Below the pieces are notes generated by a model. The model ran no database searches and had not been told where the DNA came from. It saw only the letters and a program-made list of their open reading frames with translations. A DNA stretch of 64,000 nt from Pseudomonadota bacterium (GTDB taxonomy: Bacteria > Pseudomonadota > Alphaproteobacteria > Rhizobiales > Rhizobiaceae), in the NCBI GenBank assembly GCA_023457435.1, contig JAEWLS010000010.1, forward strand, positions 1 through 64,000. The letters run 5' to 3'. Position numbers and translations under genes: made by a program. Shown here one piece after another: positions 8,921 through 17,431 of the stretch. Each line of letters starts with the position of its first letter. Position 1 is the first letter of the stretch.

Positions 8921-10411
8921 ATGGGCGCCGCCTCGGCTGCGCCGCCGGGAGGGCGGATGTATCTCGGGCTCGATCTGGGCACGTCGGGCGTCAAGGCGAT
9001 GCTCGTCGATCGGAATCAGCGTGTCGTCGGCTCGGCTACCGGCGCGCTGGAGGTTGCGCGGCCGCATCCCGGCTGGTCCGAACAGGATCCGTCGCACTGG
9101 ATCAAGGCGACCGAGGAAGCTCTTGCCGGTCTGAAAACGAAGCATGCCGCCGAGCTTTCGGCCGTGCGCGGCATCGGCCTTTCGGGGCAGATGCACGGGG
9201 CAACTCTGCTGGACGGCGCCGGCAAGGTCCTTCGCCCTTGCATCCTCTGGAACGATACGCGGAGCCACAAGGAAGCGGCCGCGCTCGATGCCGATCCGCG
9301 GTTCCGCAAGATCACCGGCAACATCGTGTTTCCCGGTTTCACGGCGCCGAAGCTTGCCTGGGTCAAGGCCAACGAGCCGGAGATCTTCAGGGCAACCCGC
9401 AAAGTCCTGCTGCCCAAGGACTATCTGCGGTACTGGCTCACCGGCGACCATATCTCCGAAATGTCGGACTCGGCCGGAACCAGCTGGCTCGACACGGCGG
9501 GACGGCGCTGGTCGGCGGAGCTCTTGGCCGCGACAGGACTGGACGAGAGCCATATGCCGGCGCTCGTCGAGGGCACCGAGCCGGGCGGAACGCTCAAGGC
9601 CGAGCACGCGTCGCGCTGGGGCATGAGCGGCAGCGTGGTGGTGGCCGGCGGCGCCGGCGACAACGCTGCATCCGCCGTCGGTATGGGCACCGTCAGGGAA
9701 GGCCACGCCTTCGTCTCGCTCGGCACGTCGGGCGTGCTGTTTGCGGCGAACGACGCGTACCGCCCCAGTCCCAAGACGGCGGTACACACGTTCTGCCACG
9801 CACTGCCGAAGACCTGGCACCAGATGGGTGTGATCCTCTCGGCAACTGACGCTATCAACTGGCTGACGCATATCACAGGGAGGGACGCCGCGGCCTTGAC
9901 CGCCGAACTGGGCGACTCGCTCAAGGCGCCTTCTCCAGTGACGTTCCTGCCGTACCTGTCCGGCGAGCGGACGCCGCACAACGATGCGCTGATCCGCGGC
10001 GCATTCGTCGGCCTCGCGCATGCGCACGACCGGGCATCGCTAACTCAGTCCGTCCTCGAAGGCGTCGCGTTCGCGTTCCGTGACAATCTGGAGGCGCTCA
10101 AGGCCGCCGGCACGACGATCGAGCGGGCGACCGCCATCGGCGGCGGCTCGCGTTCGACCTATTGGCTGAAGGCCATCGCCACCGCGCTCGGTATCCCGAT
10201 CGACATACCTGCCGATGGCGACTTCGGAGCCGCCTTCGGGGCCGCGCGGCTGGGTCTGATGGCGGCCGAAAAGGCGGATGCGGCCGAGATCTGCACGCCG
10301 CCGGCCACCGCATCCACAATCGAACCAGACCGCAAGCTCGCCGACGCATTCGCATCGGCCTATGCGCGCTACCGCGCGCTTTACCCAGCTATCAAGGGAG
10401 CGACACAGTGA
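8921..10411 (+). CDS. xylB: Xylulokinase
   Basis: 496 aa FGGY-family sugar kinase making D-xylulose 5-phosphate from D-xylulose and ATP. The N-terminal phosphate loop LDLGTSGVKA, the substrate region GQMHG, and AGGAGDN with the likely catalytic Asp are all visible. A C-terminal ATP-binding motif GGGSRS is present too. The start at 8921 is chosen because AGGAG (8914-8918) precedes it; the frame is open further upstream without a site. The stop codon overlaps the xylA start (GTGA), so the two are translationally coupled. Confidence 0.95.
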   Translation: MGAASAAPPGGRMYLGLDLGTSGVKAMLVDRNQRVVGSATGALEVARPHPGWSEQDPSHWIKATEEALAGLKTKHAAELSAVRGIGLSGQMHGATLLDGAGKVLRPCILWNDTRSHKEAAALDADPRFRKITGNIVFPGFTAPKLAWVKANEPEIFRATRKVLLPKDYLRYWLTGDHISEMSDSAGTSWLDTAGRRWSAELLAATGLDESHMPALVEGTEPGGTLKAEHASRWGMSGSVVVAGGAGDNAASAVGMGTVREGHAFVSLGTSGVLFAANDAYRPSPKTAVHTFCHALPKTWHQMGVILSATDAINWLTHITGRDAAALTAELGDSLKAPSPVTFLPYLSGERTPHNDALIRGAFVGLAHAHDRASLTQSVLEGVAFAFRDNLEALKAAGTTIERATAIGGGSRSTYWLKAIATALGIPIDIPADGDFGAAFGAARLGLMAAEKADAAEICTPPATASTIEPDRKLADAFASAYARYRALYPAIKGATQ

Positions 10412-11730
10412 GCACTGGCTATTTCGGCGACATCGCCAAGGTCAAATACGAAGGCGCTGACAGCAGGAATCCGCTGGCCTACCGCTTCTACAATCCGGAC
10501 GAAATGGTCGCCGGCAAGCGCATGGAAGACCACCTGCGCTTCGCGGTCGCGTACTGGCACTCCTTCGCATGGCCGGGCGGCGACCCGTTCGGTGGCCAGA
10601 CCTTCGAGCGGCCATGGTTCCCGAACGGTTCGGGGGACACGATGGAGCTGGCGAAGCTCAAGGCAGACGTGGCCTTCGAGATGTTCTCGATCCTGGGGGT
10701 GCCATACTACTGCTTCCACGACGCCGATGTGCGTCCTGAAGCGGCGACATTGAAGGAAAGCATCGCCAGGCTCGACCAGGTCGGCGACATCTTCGCCGAG
10801 AAGCAGAAGCAGACCGGCGTGAAACTGCTGTGGGGGACGGCAAACCTCTTCTCCCACCGACGCTACATGGCGGGAGCCGCGACCAACCCGGATCCGGACG
10901 TTTTCGCCTACGCCGCAGCCACGGTGAAGAGCTGCATCGACGTCACCAAGCGGCTCAAGGGCGAGAACTACGTGCTGTGGGGCGGCCGCGAGGGCTACGA
11001 GACCCTGCTCAACACCGACATGAAGCGCGAGCGCGAGCAGGCGGGCCGTTTCCTGTCGATGGTGGTCGATTACAAGCATCGCATCGGCTTCAAGGGCACT
11101 ATCCTGATCGAGCCCAAGCCGCAGGAACCGACGAAGCACCAGTACGATTTCGACGTCGCCACCGTGTACGGCTTCCTCAAGGACTGGGGCCTGGAAAAGG
11201 AAGTGAAGGTCAACATCGAGCAAGGCCATGCGATCCTTGCCGGCCACTCGTTCGAGCACGAGCTTGCTACCGCAAACGCGCTGGGCATCTTCGGGTCGAT
11301 CGACATGAACCGTAACGACTACCAGTCCGGCTGGGACACCGACCAGTTCCCCAACAACGTGCCGGAGATGGCGCTCGCCTTCTACGAGATCCTGCGCGGC
11401 GGCGGCTTCAAGACCGGCGGCACGAACTTCGACGCCAAGCTGCGCCGCCAGTCGCTCGATCCGCAGGATCTGCTCATCGCCCACATCGGCGGCATGGACT
11501 GCTGCGCGCGCGGCCTGAAGGCGGCGGCAGCGATGATCGAGGACAAGGCGTTGTCGGGTCCGCTCGAGGAGCGCTACGCCGGATGGAAGTCGGCGGAAGG
11601 CAAGGCCATGCTCTCAGGCAAGCGCACGCTGGAAGAAATCTCCGAGCGCGTGCTGAAGAAGGGCATCGAACCAAGGCCGCGCTCGGGCCGCCAGGAATTC
11701 CTGGAGAACGTCGTCAACCGATACGTCTAA
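10408..11730 (+). CDS. xylA: Xylose isomerase
   Basis: 440 aa, the length of class II xylose isomerases. It converts D-xylose to D-xylulose with two divalent metal ions in a TIM barrel. Seen: the N-terminal signature FRFYNPDEM-like region, the active-site segment containing CFHDADV, WGGREGYE, and IEPKPQEPTKHQYD carrying metal ligands. The start is GTG at 10408, inside the xylB stop (GTGA), with AAGGGAG upstream. No xylose regulator or xylose transporter is adjacent. A strong terminator closes the unit. Confidence 0.95.
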   Translation: MSTGYFGDIAKVKYEGADSRNPLAYRFYNPDEMVAGKRMEDHLRFAVAYWHSFAWPGGDPFGGQTFERPWFPNGSGDTMELAKLKADVAFEMFSILGVPYYCFHDADVRPEAATLKESIARLDQVGDIFAEKQKQTGVKLLWGTANLFSHRRYMAGAATNPDPDVFAYAAATVKSCIDVTKRLKGENYVLWGGREGYETLLNTDMKREREQAGRFLSMVVDYKHRIGFKGTILIEPKPQEPTKHQYDFDVATVYGFLKDWGLEKEVKVNIEQGHAILAGHSFEHELATANALGIFGSIDMNRNDYQSGWDTDQFPNNVPEMALAFYEILRGGGFKTGGTNFDAKLRRQSLDPQDLLIAHIGGMDCCARGLKAAAAMIEDKALSGPLEERYAGWKSAEGKAMLSGKRTLEEISERVLKKGIEPRPRSGRQEFLENVVNRYV

Positions 11731-11752
11731 CGCTGAGTACCAGGCATACAGC

Positions 11753-11784
11753 AAGCCGGCGGGCCGATGGCCCGCCGGCTTTTT
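11753..11784 (+). terminator. Terminator of xylBA
   Basis: A perfect 13-bp stem (AAGCCGGCGGGCC with GGCCCGCCGGCTT) closes a 3-nt loop and is followed by TTTTT (11780-11784), 22 nt after the xylA stop codon. Confidence 0.95.
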
Positions 11785-11813
11785 CACGCCAAGCACGGCT
11801 TTCAAAAGTTAGA

Positions 11814-11823
11814 TAACATGTTA
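11814..11823. promoter_or_regulatory. Palindrome upstream of the binding-protein gene
   Basis: The perfect 10-bp palindrome TAACATGTTA lies in an AT-rich island, 78 bases upstream of the ATG at 11901 and 30 bases after the xylBA terminator. It could be an operator or part of a promoter. No dedicated regulator is next to it. Confidence 0.3.
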
Positions 11824-11900
11824 ATCTGCGATGATTTACACATACAGCAATCGGGTGCCGGGAGGATGCCGGGCGTCGGTTGCCCAGCGGAGGACATTCG

Positions 11901-13484
11901 ATGCGTAGCCTGACACTATCGAGGATGGCGGCGGTGGCGTTGTGCGCCACGGGCCTTGCAAGCGGCGCACTCGCGCAGGAGACGCCGGTCAAGGGCGGCA
12001 ACCTCACCCAGGCGATCGAAGGCGGACCGGACACTCTCGATTGCCATGCCGGCGCGTCGGTGACGGTGCTGTTCTTCATCGCGCCGCACTACTCGACGCT
12101 GCTCAAGTTCGATGCCGCGAACTACCCAGACATTGTTGGCGATCTGGCGCAGTCGTGGGAGGTCGCACCGGACGGAAAGAAGGTGACATTCAAGCTGGCG
12201 CAGAACGTCAAATTCCACGACGGCAGCACGTTCGACGCGCAGGACGTCGCGGCAACCTACGAGCGGCTGCGCAACCCGCCGGCCGGCATCACCTCGGCGC
12301 GAAAGTCGATCTTCAACAATATCGACACCATAGAGGTCATCGATCCGTACACGATCAGCTTCACGATGAAGAAGGCCGACGCAGCCCTGCTCGAGACCTT
12401 CGCCAACCCGTGGAACTGCATCTACTCGGCCGAGAAGCTGGCCGAGAACCCGAACTACCCATCGACGGATGTGATGGGTACAGGGCCGTTCAAGTTCACC
12501 TCGTACACTTCCGGCGCGAAATGGCGCGGCGACCGGTTCGATGGCTATTTCCGCGACGGGCTGCCGTTGCTCGATTCCTTCGAAGTGCTCGAGCTTTCCG
12601 GCGCCGGGTTGACCACCGCCGTGGCCGGCGGACAGGTGCATGCGAACTTCCGCATGGTGCCGCCGGCGCAGCAGGACCAGATCAAGGCGGTGCGCGGCGA
12701 CAAGACCGTGTTTCCCGCCACGGAATCCGGCACCGTGGTCATGGCGACCGTCAATGCCAAGAACCCGATCTTCGCCGACGAACGCGTTCGCCGCGCGCTC
12801 AACATCGCGATCGACCGCGAGGGCGGTCTGCCCGTCATGCAGAAGCAGACCATCCTCGCCTATATCAGCGGCGCGATGCGCGGCGAGCACAATCTCGCCA
12901 TGCCGCGCGAACGGCTGACGGAGTTTCCGGGCTACGGCGGTGACATCGAAGCGCGCCGGGAAGAGGCGCGAAAGCTGCTCAAAGAGGCGGGCCGCGAGAA
13001 CCTGTCCTTCACCCTGCTCAACCGCAACGTGAAGCAGCCGTACGAGCCGGTCGGCATATTCCTGATCGACCAGTGGCGGCGGATCGGTGTGACCGTGACG
13101 ATGCAGACGGCCGAGACCGGCGAGTATTTCAGCCGACTCCGCGACGGCAGCTACGAGGCGGCAGTCGACTACAATGCGGCCTCCGGTGACGATCCGAACG
13201 AGATCCTGGTCAAATACCTGCCCGGCTCGCCAAGCGAGTTCAGCCACAACGACGATGCCGAACTGAAGACGCTCTACGACCAGCAGTTCGGGGAGCTGGA
13301 CGAAGCCAAGCGGCGCGAGCTCGTACGGCAGTTCGAGTCCAAGGTGTACTCGGCCAGCTACAACATGCACCTGTTCCGCGGAATGCGCGCGGTGGCCTAT
13401 CCGGCCAACCTGCACGGCTGGCACATCACGCCGAGCTACTATGTCGGAAACGATCTCGCCGAGGTCTGGCTCGGCAAGGAGTAG
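11901..13484 (+). CDS. ABC transporter substrate-binding protein, family 5 (peptide/nickel type)
   Basis: 527 aa periplasmic solute-binding protein of the DppA/OppA family. A Sec signal peptide (residues 1-26, ending ALA before QE) is followed by the two-lobed binding fold. Typical family segments are visible, such as GGNLTQAIEGGP near the mature N-terminus, LAQSWEVAPDGKKVTFKLA, VKFHDGS, and GTGPFKF. The ATG at 11901 is set by GGAGGA at 11889-11894. No permease or ATPase gene follows; the gene ends in a terminator against a convergent gene. It is therefore an orphan binding protein whose partner is elsewhere. The ligand cannot be read from the sequence. Confidence 0.9.
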   Translation: MRSLTLSRMAAVALCATGLASGALAQETPVKGGNLTQAIEGGPDTLDCHAGASVTVLFFIAPHYSTLLKFDAANYPDIVGDLAQSWEVAPDGKKVTFKLAQNVKFHDGSTFDAQDVAATYERLRNPPAGITSARKSIFNNIDTIEVIDPYTISFTMKKADAALLETFANPWNCIYSAEKLAENPNYPSTDVMGTGPFKFTSYTSGAKWRGDRFDGYFRDGLPLLDSFEVLELSGAGLTTAVAGGQVHANFRMVPPAQQDQIKAVRGDKTVFPATESGTVVMATVNAKNPIFADERVRRALNIAIDREGGLPVMQKQTILAYISGAMRGEHNLAMPRERLTEFPGYGGDIEARREEARKLLKEAGRENLSFTLLNRNVKQPYEPVGIFLIDQWRRIGVTVTMQTAETGEYFSRLRDGSYEAAVDYNAASGDDPNEILVKYLPGSPSEFSHNDDAELKTLYDQQFGELDEAKRRELVRQFESKVYSASYNMHLFRGMRAVAYPANLHGWHITPSYYVGNDLAEVWLGKE

Positions 13485-13491
13485 CTGTTCG

Positions 13492-13519
13492 AAAGGGCCG
13501 GTCGAAAGCCGGCCCTTTT
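13492..13519 (+). terminator. Terminator between the binding-protein gene and the convergent deaminase gene
   Basis: The 10-bp stem AAAGGGCCGG (13492-13501) pairs with CCGGCCCTTT (13509-13518), followed by a further T. It begins 8 nt after the binding-protein stop and touches the stop codon of the minus-strand deaminase gene, so it may serve both directions. Confidence 0.88.
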
Positions 13520-14118
13520 CAGTTCAACGGGATGTCGTTTCCGGATTTCGATGCCTGATAGGCGTTCGAGAGATCGGCGTATGTTTCCTCGATGGAGGCG
13601 ATACGCTTCTCCGCGAAGGTGCGCTGCAACGGTTCGAGTTCACGCGCGAGCTTGCGCAGATTGAAGCTCTTCCAATAGGCGTTTTCTGCGCGATAGCCGC
13701 CAGGCTTCAACCTGAACACCTCGTCGAGAATCTTCAGATCGTGCGGGATGGCGAAGCTGTCGCGCGAATCCTCGTGACTGAAGAGGAAGTAGAAGTTGTC
13801 GAAGCCGGTCCAGGTAATGGCCGAAAGGCAAAGCGAACACGGCTCGTGCGTGGCGAGGAAGATGCAGTCCCGCGGGTCTGGCCGCTCTCCACGGGGTAGC
13901 TCGTAGAAACGCTTCAGCGCGTGCACCTCGCCGTGCCAAAGCGGATTTTCCATTTCGTTGTTGGTTTCGGCAACGACGACCGACATGTCCGACTTGCGCA
14001 GGATGGCAGCGCCGAAGAGCTTGTTGCCCGCGGAGACGCCTTCCCGCGTGCGCGGGACGATGTTGCCTTCGATCACATCGAACAGGCGGTTGATCAGTTG
14101 TGCGTCAGGTGCGCTCAC
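13519..14118 (-). CDS. Cytidine-deaminase-fold nucleoside/base deaminase, substrate unknown
   Basis: 199 aa. A zinc-dependent deaminase: HGE (about residues 62-64) and PCSLC (about 93-97) supply the zinc ligands and the catalytic glutamate of the CDA fold. The C-terminal half beyond the core is unusually long and charged. The start is GTG at 14118 overlapping the stop of ureidoglycolate lyase (GTGA), so it is the last gene of the allantoin operon and translationally coupled. Position suggests a base or ring-catabolite deaminase, possibly guanine or another purine. An amidohydrolase-type guanine deaminase is encoded at 25945, so the function may differ. Confidence 0.8.
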   Translation of the reverse strand: MSAPDAQLINRLFDVIEGNIVPRTREGVSAGNKLFGAAILRKSDMSVVVAETNNEMENPLWHGEVHALKRFYELPRGERPDPRDCIFLATHEPCSLCLSAITWTGFDNFYFLFSHEDSRDSFAIPHDLKILDEVFRLKPGGYRAENAYWKSFNLRKLARELEPLQRTFAEKRIASIEETYADLSNAYQASKSGNDIPLN

Positions 14119-14609
14119 GGCAGGTGGATCTCGTACGGCGTATCGAAGTGGAATTCCTCAAGATTGTTGCCGCCGCCGGCTCGGTCGACGACGAGGAAAT
14201 CCTGATTCTCGCCGATCGGCGTAAGCACCGCATGCCAGCGGTTGCGCGGATAGTTGATGCCCTGGCCGGGGGCTGTAACGAACGCCTGCGCCTCGCCGGG
14301 CCGCCCATCCTGGCCCTCAGCGCAGACGACGATGAGGAACGGGCGCGGCGATAGCGGGATGAATGCCTGGCTGCCGAGAGGGTGACGCTCGACCAGCTTC
14401 AGGGTCAGCGGAAACGCATAGGGCGTGCCGCGGCACAAAGACATCACAACCCGGCCGTCGGGGCCGGCCGCCTCAGCCGTCGCCAGGTCATGGATGCGCT
14501 CGGCCTTGCCGCCATTGATGAAGAAGCGGTTGGGGCCGGTATCGTCAATGATGTCGCCGAACGGCGCGAACGCCTCGCGCGTGAGCTGGCGTGCGACGAT
14601 GCGCTTCAT
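14115..14609 (-). CDS. allA: Ureidoglycolate lyase
   Basis: 164 aa, standard for AllA. It splits (S)-ureidoglycolate into glyoxylate and urea, releasing the last carbon skeleton of purine breakdown. Seen: N-terminal FAPFGDII, central PLGSQAFIPL, and NYPRNRWHAVL, which matches the family's conserved W-H region in the cupin-like fold. The ATG at 14609 overlaps the stop codon of the upstream aminohydrolase (ATGA). A longer frame upstream is translated junk from the preceding gene. Its product glyoxylate could be used via tartronate semialdehyde and the glycerate kinase at 27756. Confidence 0.93.
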   Translation of the reverse strand: MKRIVARQLTREAFAPFGDIIDDTGPNRFFINGGKAERIHDLATAEAAGPDGRVVMSLCRGTPYAFPLTLKLVERHPLGSQAFIPLSPRPFLIVVCAEGQDGRPGEAQAFVTAPGQGINYPRNRWHAVLTPIGENQDFLVVDRAGGGNNLEEFHFDTPYEIHLP

Positions 14610-15445
14610 CGTCCGAACCTGCGAAGCCCGACGTGGCGGTTCACGTCCTTGTAGAGGAGATAGCGAAATCTGCCGGGTCCGCCGGCATAGCAGGCCTGCG
14701 GGCAGAAGGCGCGCAGCCACATGAAGTCGCCTGCCTCGACCTCCACCCAGTCCTGATTGAGCCGGTAGACCGCCTTGCCTTCGAGCACGTAGAGCCCGTG
14801 CTCCATCACATGCGTTTCGGCGAACGGTATCACCGCGCCCGGCTCGAAGGTGACAATGTTCACGTGCATGTCATGGCGCAGATCGTCCGGATCGATCATG
14901 CGAGTGGTCGCCCACTTTCCCGCCGTTCCCGGCATGGACAGCGGTATCACATCCTGCTCGTTGGTGAAGACCGGATCAGGCACGTCGATGCCGTCGACCT
15001 TCTCGTAGATCTTTCTGATCCAGTGGAAGCAGGCGGGATCCTTGCCGGTGGCTCGCACGGTCCACTTCGCTCCGGGAGGCAGGAAAGCCCAGCCACCCGG
15101 CACCATGCGATGCTCGGCGCCGTCCAGTGTCACGGTCACCTCGCCTTCCATGACGAAGAGGACGCCTTCCGCACCATCCTCTGGTTCCGGACGATCGCTG
15201 CCGCCGCCGGGCTGCACCTCCATCACATACTGCGCGAAGGTTTCGGCGAAACCCGAAAGCGGTCGGGCGATAATCCAGGCCCGCGTCTTGTGCCAGTGCG
15301 GCAGATAGCTCGTCACGATGTCGCGCATCACCCCTTTGGGAATGAACGCATAAGCCTCGGTGAAGACGGCGCGGTCGGTCAGCAGTTCGGTCTGCTGCGG
15401 ATGGCCGCCCTGCGGCGCCTTGTATTGGGGGTTGGGACCGGGCAT
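14606..15445 (-). CDS. allE: (S)-ureidoglycine aminohydrolase
   Basis: 279 aa bicupin enzyme (YlbA/AllE/UGHY family) that releases ammonia from (S)-ureidoglycine to give (S)-ureidoglycolate, using a metal ion in the C-terminal cupin. Visible: first cupin around GVLFVMEGEVTVTLDG, second cupin around PFAETHVMEHGLYVLEG with the metal-binding His and Glu, and a C-terminal YKDVNRH. The start at 15445 (MPGPNPQYK) gives the family length. It lies 7 nt after the allantoinase fusion and overlaps allA, so the operon order follows the pathway except for the missing allantoate step. Confidence 0.93.
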   Translation of the reverse strand: MPGPNPQYKAPQGGHPQQTELLTDRAVFTEAYAFIPKGVMRDIVTSYLPHWHKTRAWIIARPLSGFAETFAQYVMEVQPGGGSDRPEPEDGAEGVLFVMEGEVTVTLDGAEHRMVPGGWAFLPPGAKWTVRATGKDPACFHWIRKIYEKVDGIDVPDPVFTNEQDVIPLSMPGTAGKWATTRMIDPDDLRHDMHVNIVTFEPGAVIPFAETHVMEHGLYVLEGKAVYRLNQDWVEVEAGDFMWLRAFCPQACYAGGPGRFRYLLYKDVNRHVGLRRFGR

Positions 15446-15452
15446 CGGCGTC

Positions 15453-16913
15453 CTATTGCGGGAGAATGTCTTTGAGCCGGAGTTCGGCGATGCGCTCGAC
15501 CTGCCGGCAGGCGGTATCGAATTCGACGCCGCGGTCGTTACCGATACGCGCCTTGAAGGCGGCGAGAATGTCACCCTTGGTCAGTCCGCGAACGGCGATG
15601 ATGAACGGAAAGCCGAACTTCGATACGTAGTCGCTGTTGAGCTGGCTGAACATCGAGCGTTCGTCGTCGGTCAGGGCATCGAGGCCGGCGGAGGCCTGCT
15701 CCGCGGTCGACTCCGCAGTCAGGCGCTTCGCCTGCGCGAGCTTCCCGGCCAGATCGGGATGCGCCTTGAGAACACCCAGCCGCTCATCTTCGCTGGCCAA
15801 CCTGAAAATGCGCGCGAGCGCATTGTGCAGGCCGCCGGCGCTGTCGTGCGCGGGCCCGAGCTCGAGGTCGAAGGCGCGCTCGGCGATCCACGGCGAGTGC
15901 TCGAAGATGCCGCCGAAGCGGTCGACGAACGTATCCCGGTCCATCCGCGATGGGCGCAGCGCCGGGAGACGGTAGGGATGCACCGCCTTCCAGTGGGCTG
16001 CGATCTCGCCGCGTGTCGGCGTCCAGACGCGTTCGTGGCCTTTCACGTAATCGATGAAGCGCTGCAGCGACGCGGCGCGTCCCGGCCGGCCGATCAGACG
16101 GCAGTGCAGGCCTATGCTCATCATCCTGGGACGGCCGGCCTTGCCTTCGGCATAAAGCGTGTCGAAAGCGTCCTTCAGGTAGGCGAAGAACTGCTCGCCG
16201 GAGTTGAAACCCTGCGCTGTCGCGAAACGCATGTCGTTGGCGTCAAGCGTGTACGGAATAACCAGCTGGGGCTCGATGCCGTTGCCATGACCGTCGTGGT
16301 CGAGCCAGTAAGGCAGATCGTCGTCGTAGGTGTCCGATATCCAGTCGAAGCCACCCTCCGACGCCGCGAGGCGCACCGACCACACCGATGTGCGGCCAAG
16401 GTACAGCCCCTTCGGCCGTTCGCCGACGACCTCGGCGTGCAGGCGCACGGCCTCCAGCAGGTCGGCACGCTCGGTGGCCTCATCATGATCGCGATAGTCG
16501 ATCCAGCGCAGGCCGTGGCTCGCCATCTCCCAGCCGGCTTCCTTCATCGCGGCGACCTGGTCGGGCGAACGTGCCAGTGCCGATGCGACGCCAAAGACCG
16601 TCGGCCTGATACCAGCCGCGCCGAACATGCGGTGCAGACGCCAGAAACCGGCGCGCGCGCCGTACTCGTAGATCGACTCCATGTTCCAGTGGCGCTTGCC
16701 AGGCCATGGCGCGGCGCCGACGACCTCGGAGAGGAATGCCTCGGAAGCGGCGTCGCCGTGGAGGATGTTGTTCTCGCTGCCTTCCTCGTAGTTGACGACG
16801 AACTGCACAGCTACCAAGGCACCGCCAGGCCACTTCGCATCTGGCGGATTGGCGCCGTAGCCGCGCATGTCGCGCACATAGCGTGGAGGATTTGCCGTCA
16901 TCGGGCTTGCCAT
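15453..16913 (-). CDS. puuE-uraD: Bifunctional allantoinase / OHCU decarboxylase
   Basis: 486 aa fusion. Residues about 1-310 are a polysaccharide-deacetylase-fold allantoinase (PuuE type): RYVRDMRGYG at the N-terminus, NYEEGSEN, GWEMASHG and YLGRTSVWS. Residues about 325-486 are OHCU decarboxylase (UraD): FEHSPWIAERAF with the conserved H-S-P-W-I, LKAHPDLAGKLA, LNSDYVSKFGFPFIIAVRG. The enzyme would turn OHCU into (S)-allantoin and open it to allantoate on one chain. The same fusion is known in other proteobacteria. It is the first gene of the minus-strand arm, divergent from uraH. A second possible ATG lies 12 nt downstream; no strong ribosome-binding site distinguishes them. Confidence 0.93.
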   Translation of the reverse strand: MASPMTANPPRYVRDMRGYGANPPDAKWPGGALVAVQFVVNYEEGSENNILHGDAASEAFLSEVVGAAPWPGKRHWNMESIYEYGARAGFWRLHRMFGAAGIRPTVFGVASALARSPDQVAAMKEAGWEMASHGLRWIDYRDHDEATERADLLEAVRLHAEVVGERPKGLYLGRTSVWSVRLAASEGGFDWISDTYDDDLPYWLDHDGHGNGIEPQLVIPYTLDANDMRFATAQGFNSGEQFFAYLKDAFDTLYAEGKAGRPRMMSIGLHCRLIGRPGRAASLQRFIDYVKGHERVWTPTRGEIAAHWKAVHPYRLPALRPSRMDRDTFVDRFGGIFEHSPWIAERAFDLELGPAHDSAGGLHNALARIFRLASEDERLGVLKAHPDLAGKLAQAKRLTAESTAEQASAGLDALTDDERSMFSQLNSDYVSKFGFPFIIAVRGLTKGDILAAFKARIGNDRGVEFDTACRQVERIAELRLKDILPQ

Positions 16914-16957
16914 CTCGTTAGATCAAGCCGGTATGCCAGAGAAATGGCCAGTCATTC

Positions 16958-16978
16958 CCCTGCGAAATTTTGAAAGTC
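16958..16978. promoter_or_regulatory. Candidate regulatory element in the puuE-uraD / uraH intergenic region
   Basis: The divergent intergenic region contains CCCTGCGAA (16958-16966) followed at once by TTTTGAAAGTC (16968-16978). Both strings occur again in the LysR/puuD intergenic region (24604-24612 and 24644-24654). The LysR-type regulator encoded at 23677 is the obvious candidate to bind both. This is inference from shared sequence only. Confidence 0.4.
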
Positions 16979-17064
16979 TTTATGTTCGGTTCCCGCGCGT
17001 CGCACCTTATGCAAACATGCAACTTGCCGGATATCGCGGCAGGCAAGCAACAGGCGATCGAAGC

Positions 17065-17430
17065 ATGGCGAGCGGACAGGGCGGAAGGCTGACCACGCAT
17101 GTGCTGGACACAGCTTCGGGGAAGCCTGCGTCGGGGCTTGCGATCGCGCTGTACCGGCTCGCAGGCAACGAGCGCACCTTGCTGAAGACCGCGATGACCA
17201 ACGCCGACGGCCGCTGCGACGGGCCACTGCTCGCCGGCGACGAATTCGCGACCGGCGAGTATGAACTGGAGTTCAAAGCAGGCGATTACCTGCGCCGGTC
17301 TGGCGCGGCGCTGCCCGCGCCGGCATTCCTCGACGTCGTGCCGATCCGCTTCGGCATGGCGGAACATTCGCACTATCACGTGCCACTGCTCATCTCGCCT
17401 TACGGCTACTCGACCTACAGGGGCAGCTGA
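17065..17430 (+). CDS. uraH: 5-hydroxyisourate hydrolase
   Basis: 121 aa transthyretin-like enzyme hydrolysing 5-hydroxyisourate to OHCU. Both family signatures are visible: LTTHVLDTASGKPA near the N-terminus and YHVPLLISPYGYSTYRGS at the C-terminus, ending in the diagnostic YRGS. The ATG at 17065 gives the usual length; an upstream extension to 16933 would run into the promoter. It leads the plus-strand operon uraH-xdhA-xdhB-xdhC and is separated from the xdhA start by one base. Confidence 0.95.
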   Translation: MASGQGGRLTTHVLDTASGKPASGLAIALYRLAGNERTLLKTAMTNADGRCDGPLLAGDEFATGEYELEFKAGDYLRRSGAALPAPAFLDVVPIRFGMAEHSHYHVPLLISPYGYSTYRGS

Positions 17431-17431
17431 C

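Noticed and set aside
15360..16973. A 537-codon plus-strand open frame opposite the allantoinase fusion
   Set aside because: Antisense to a gene with two recognisable enzyme domains; composition is that of a shadow frame.
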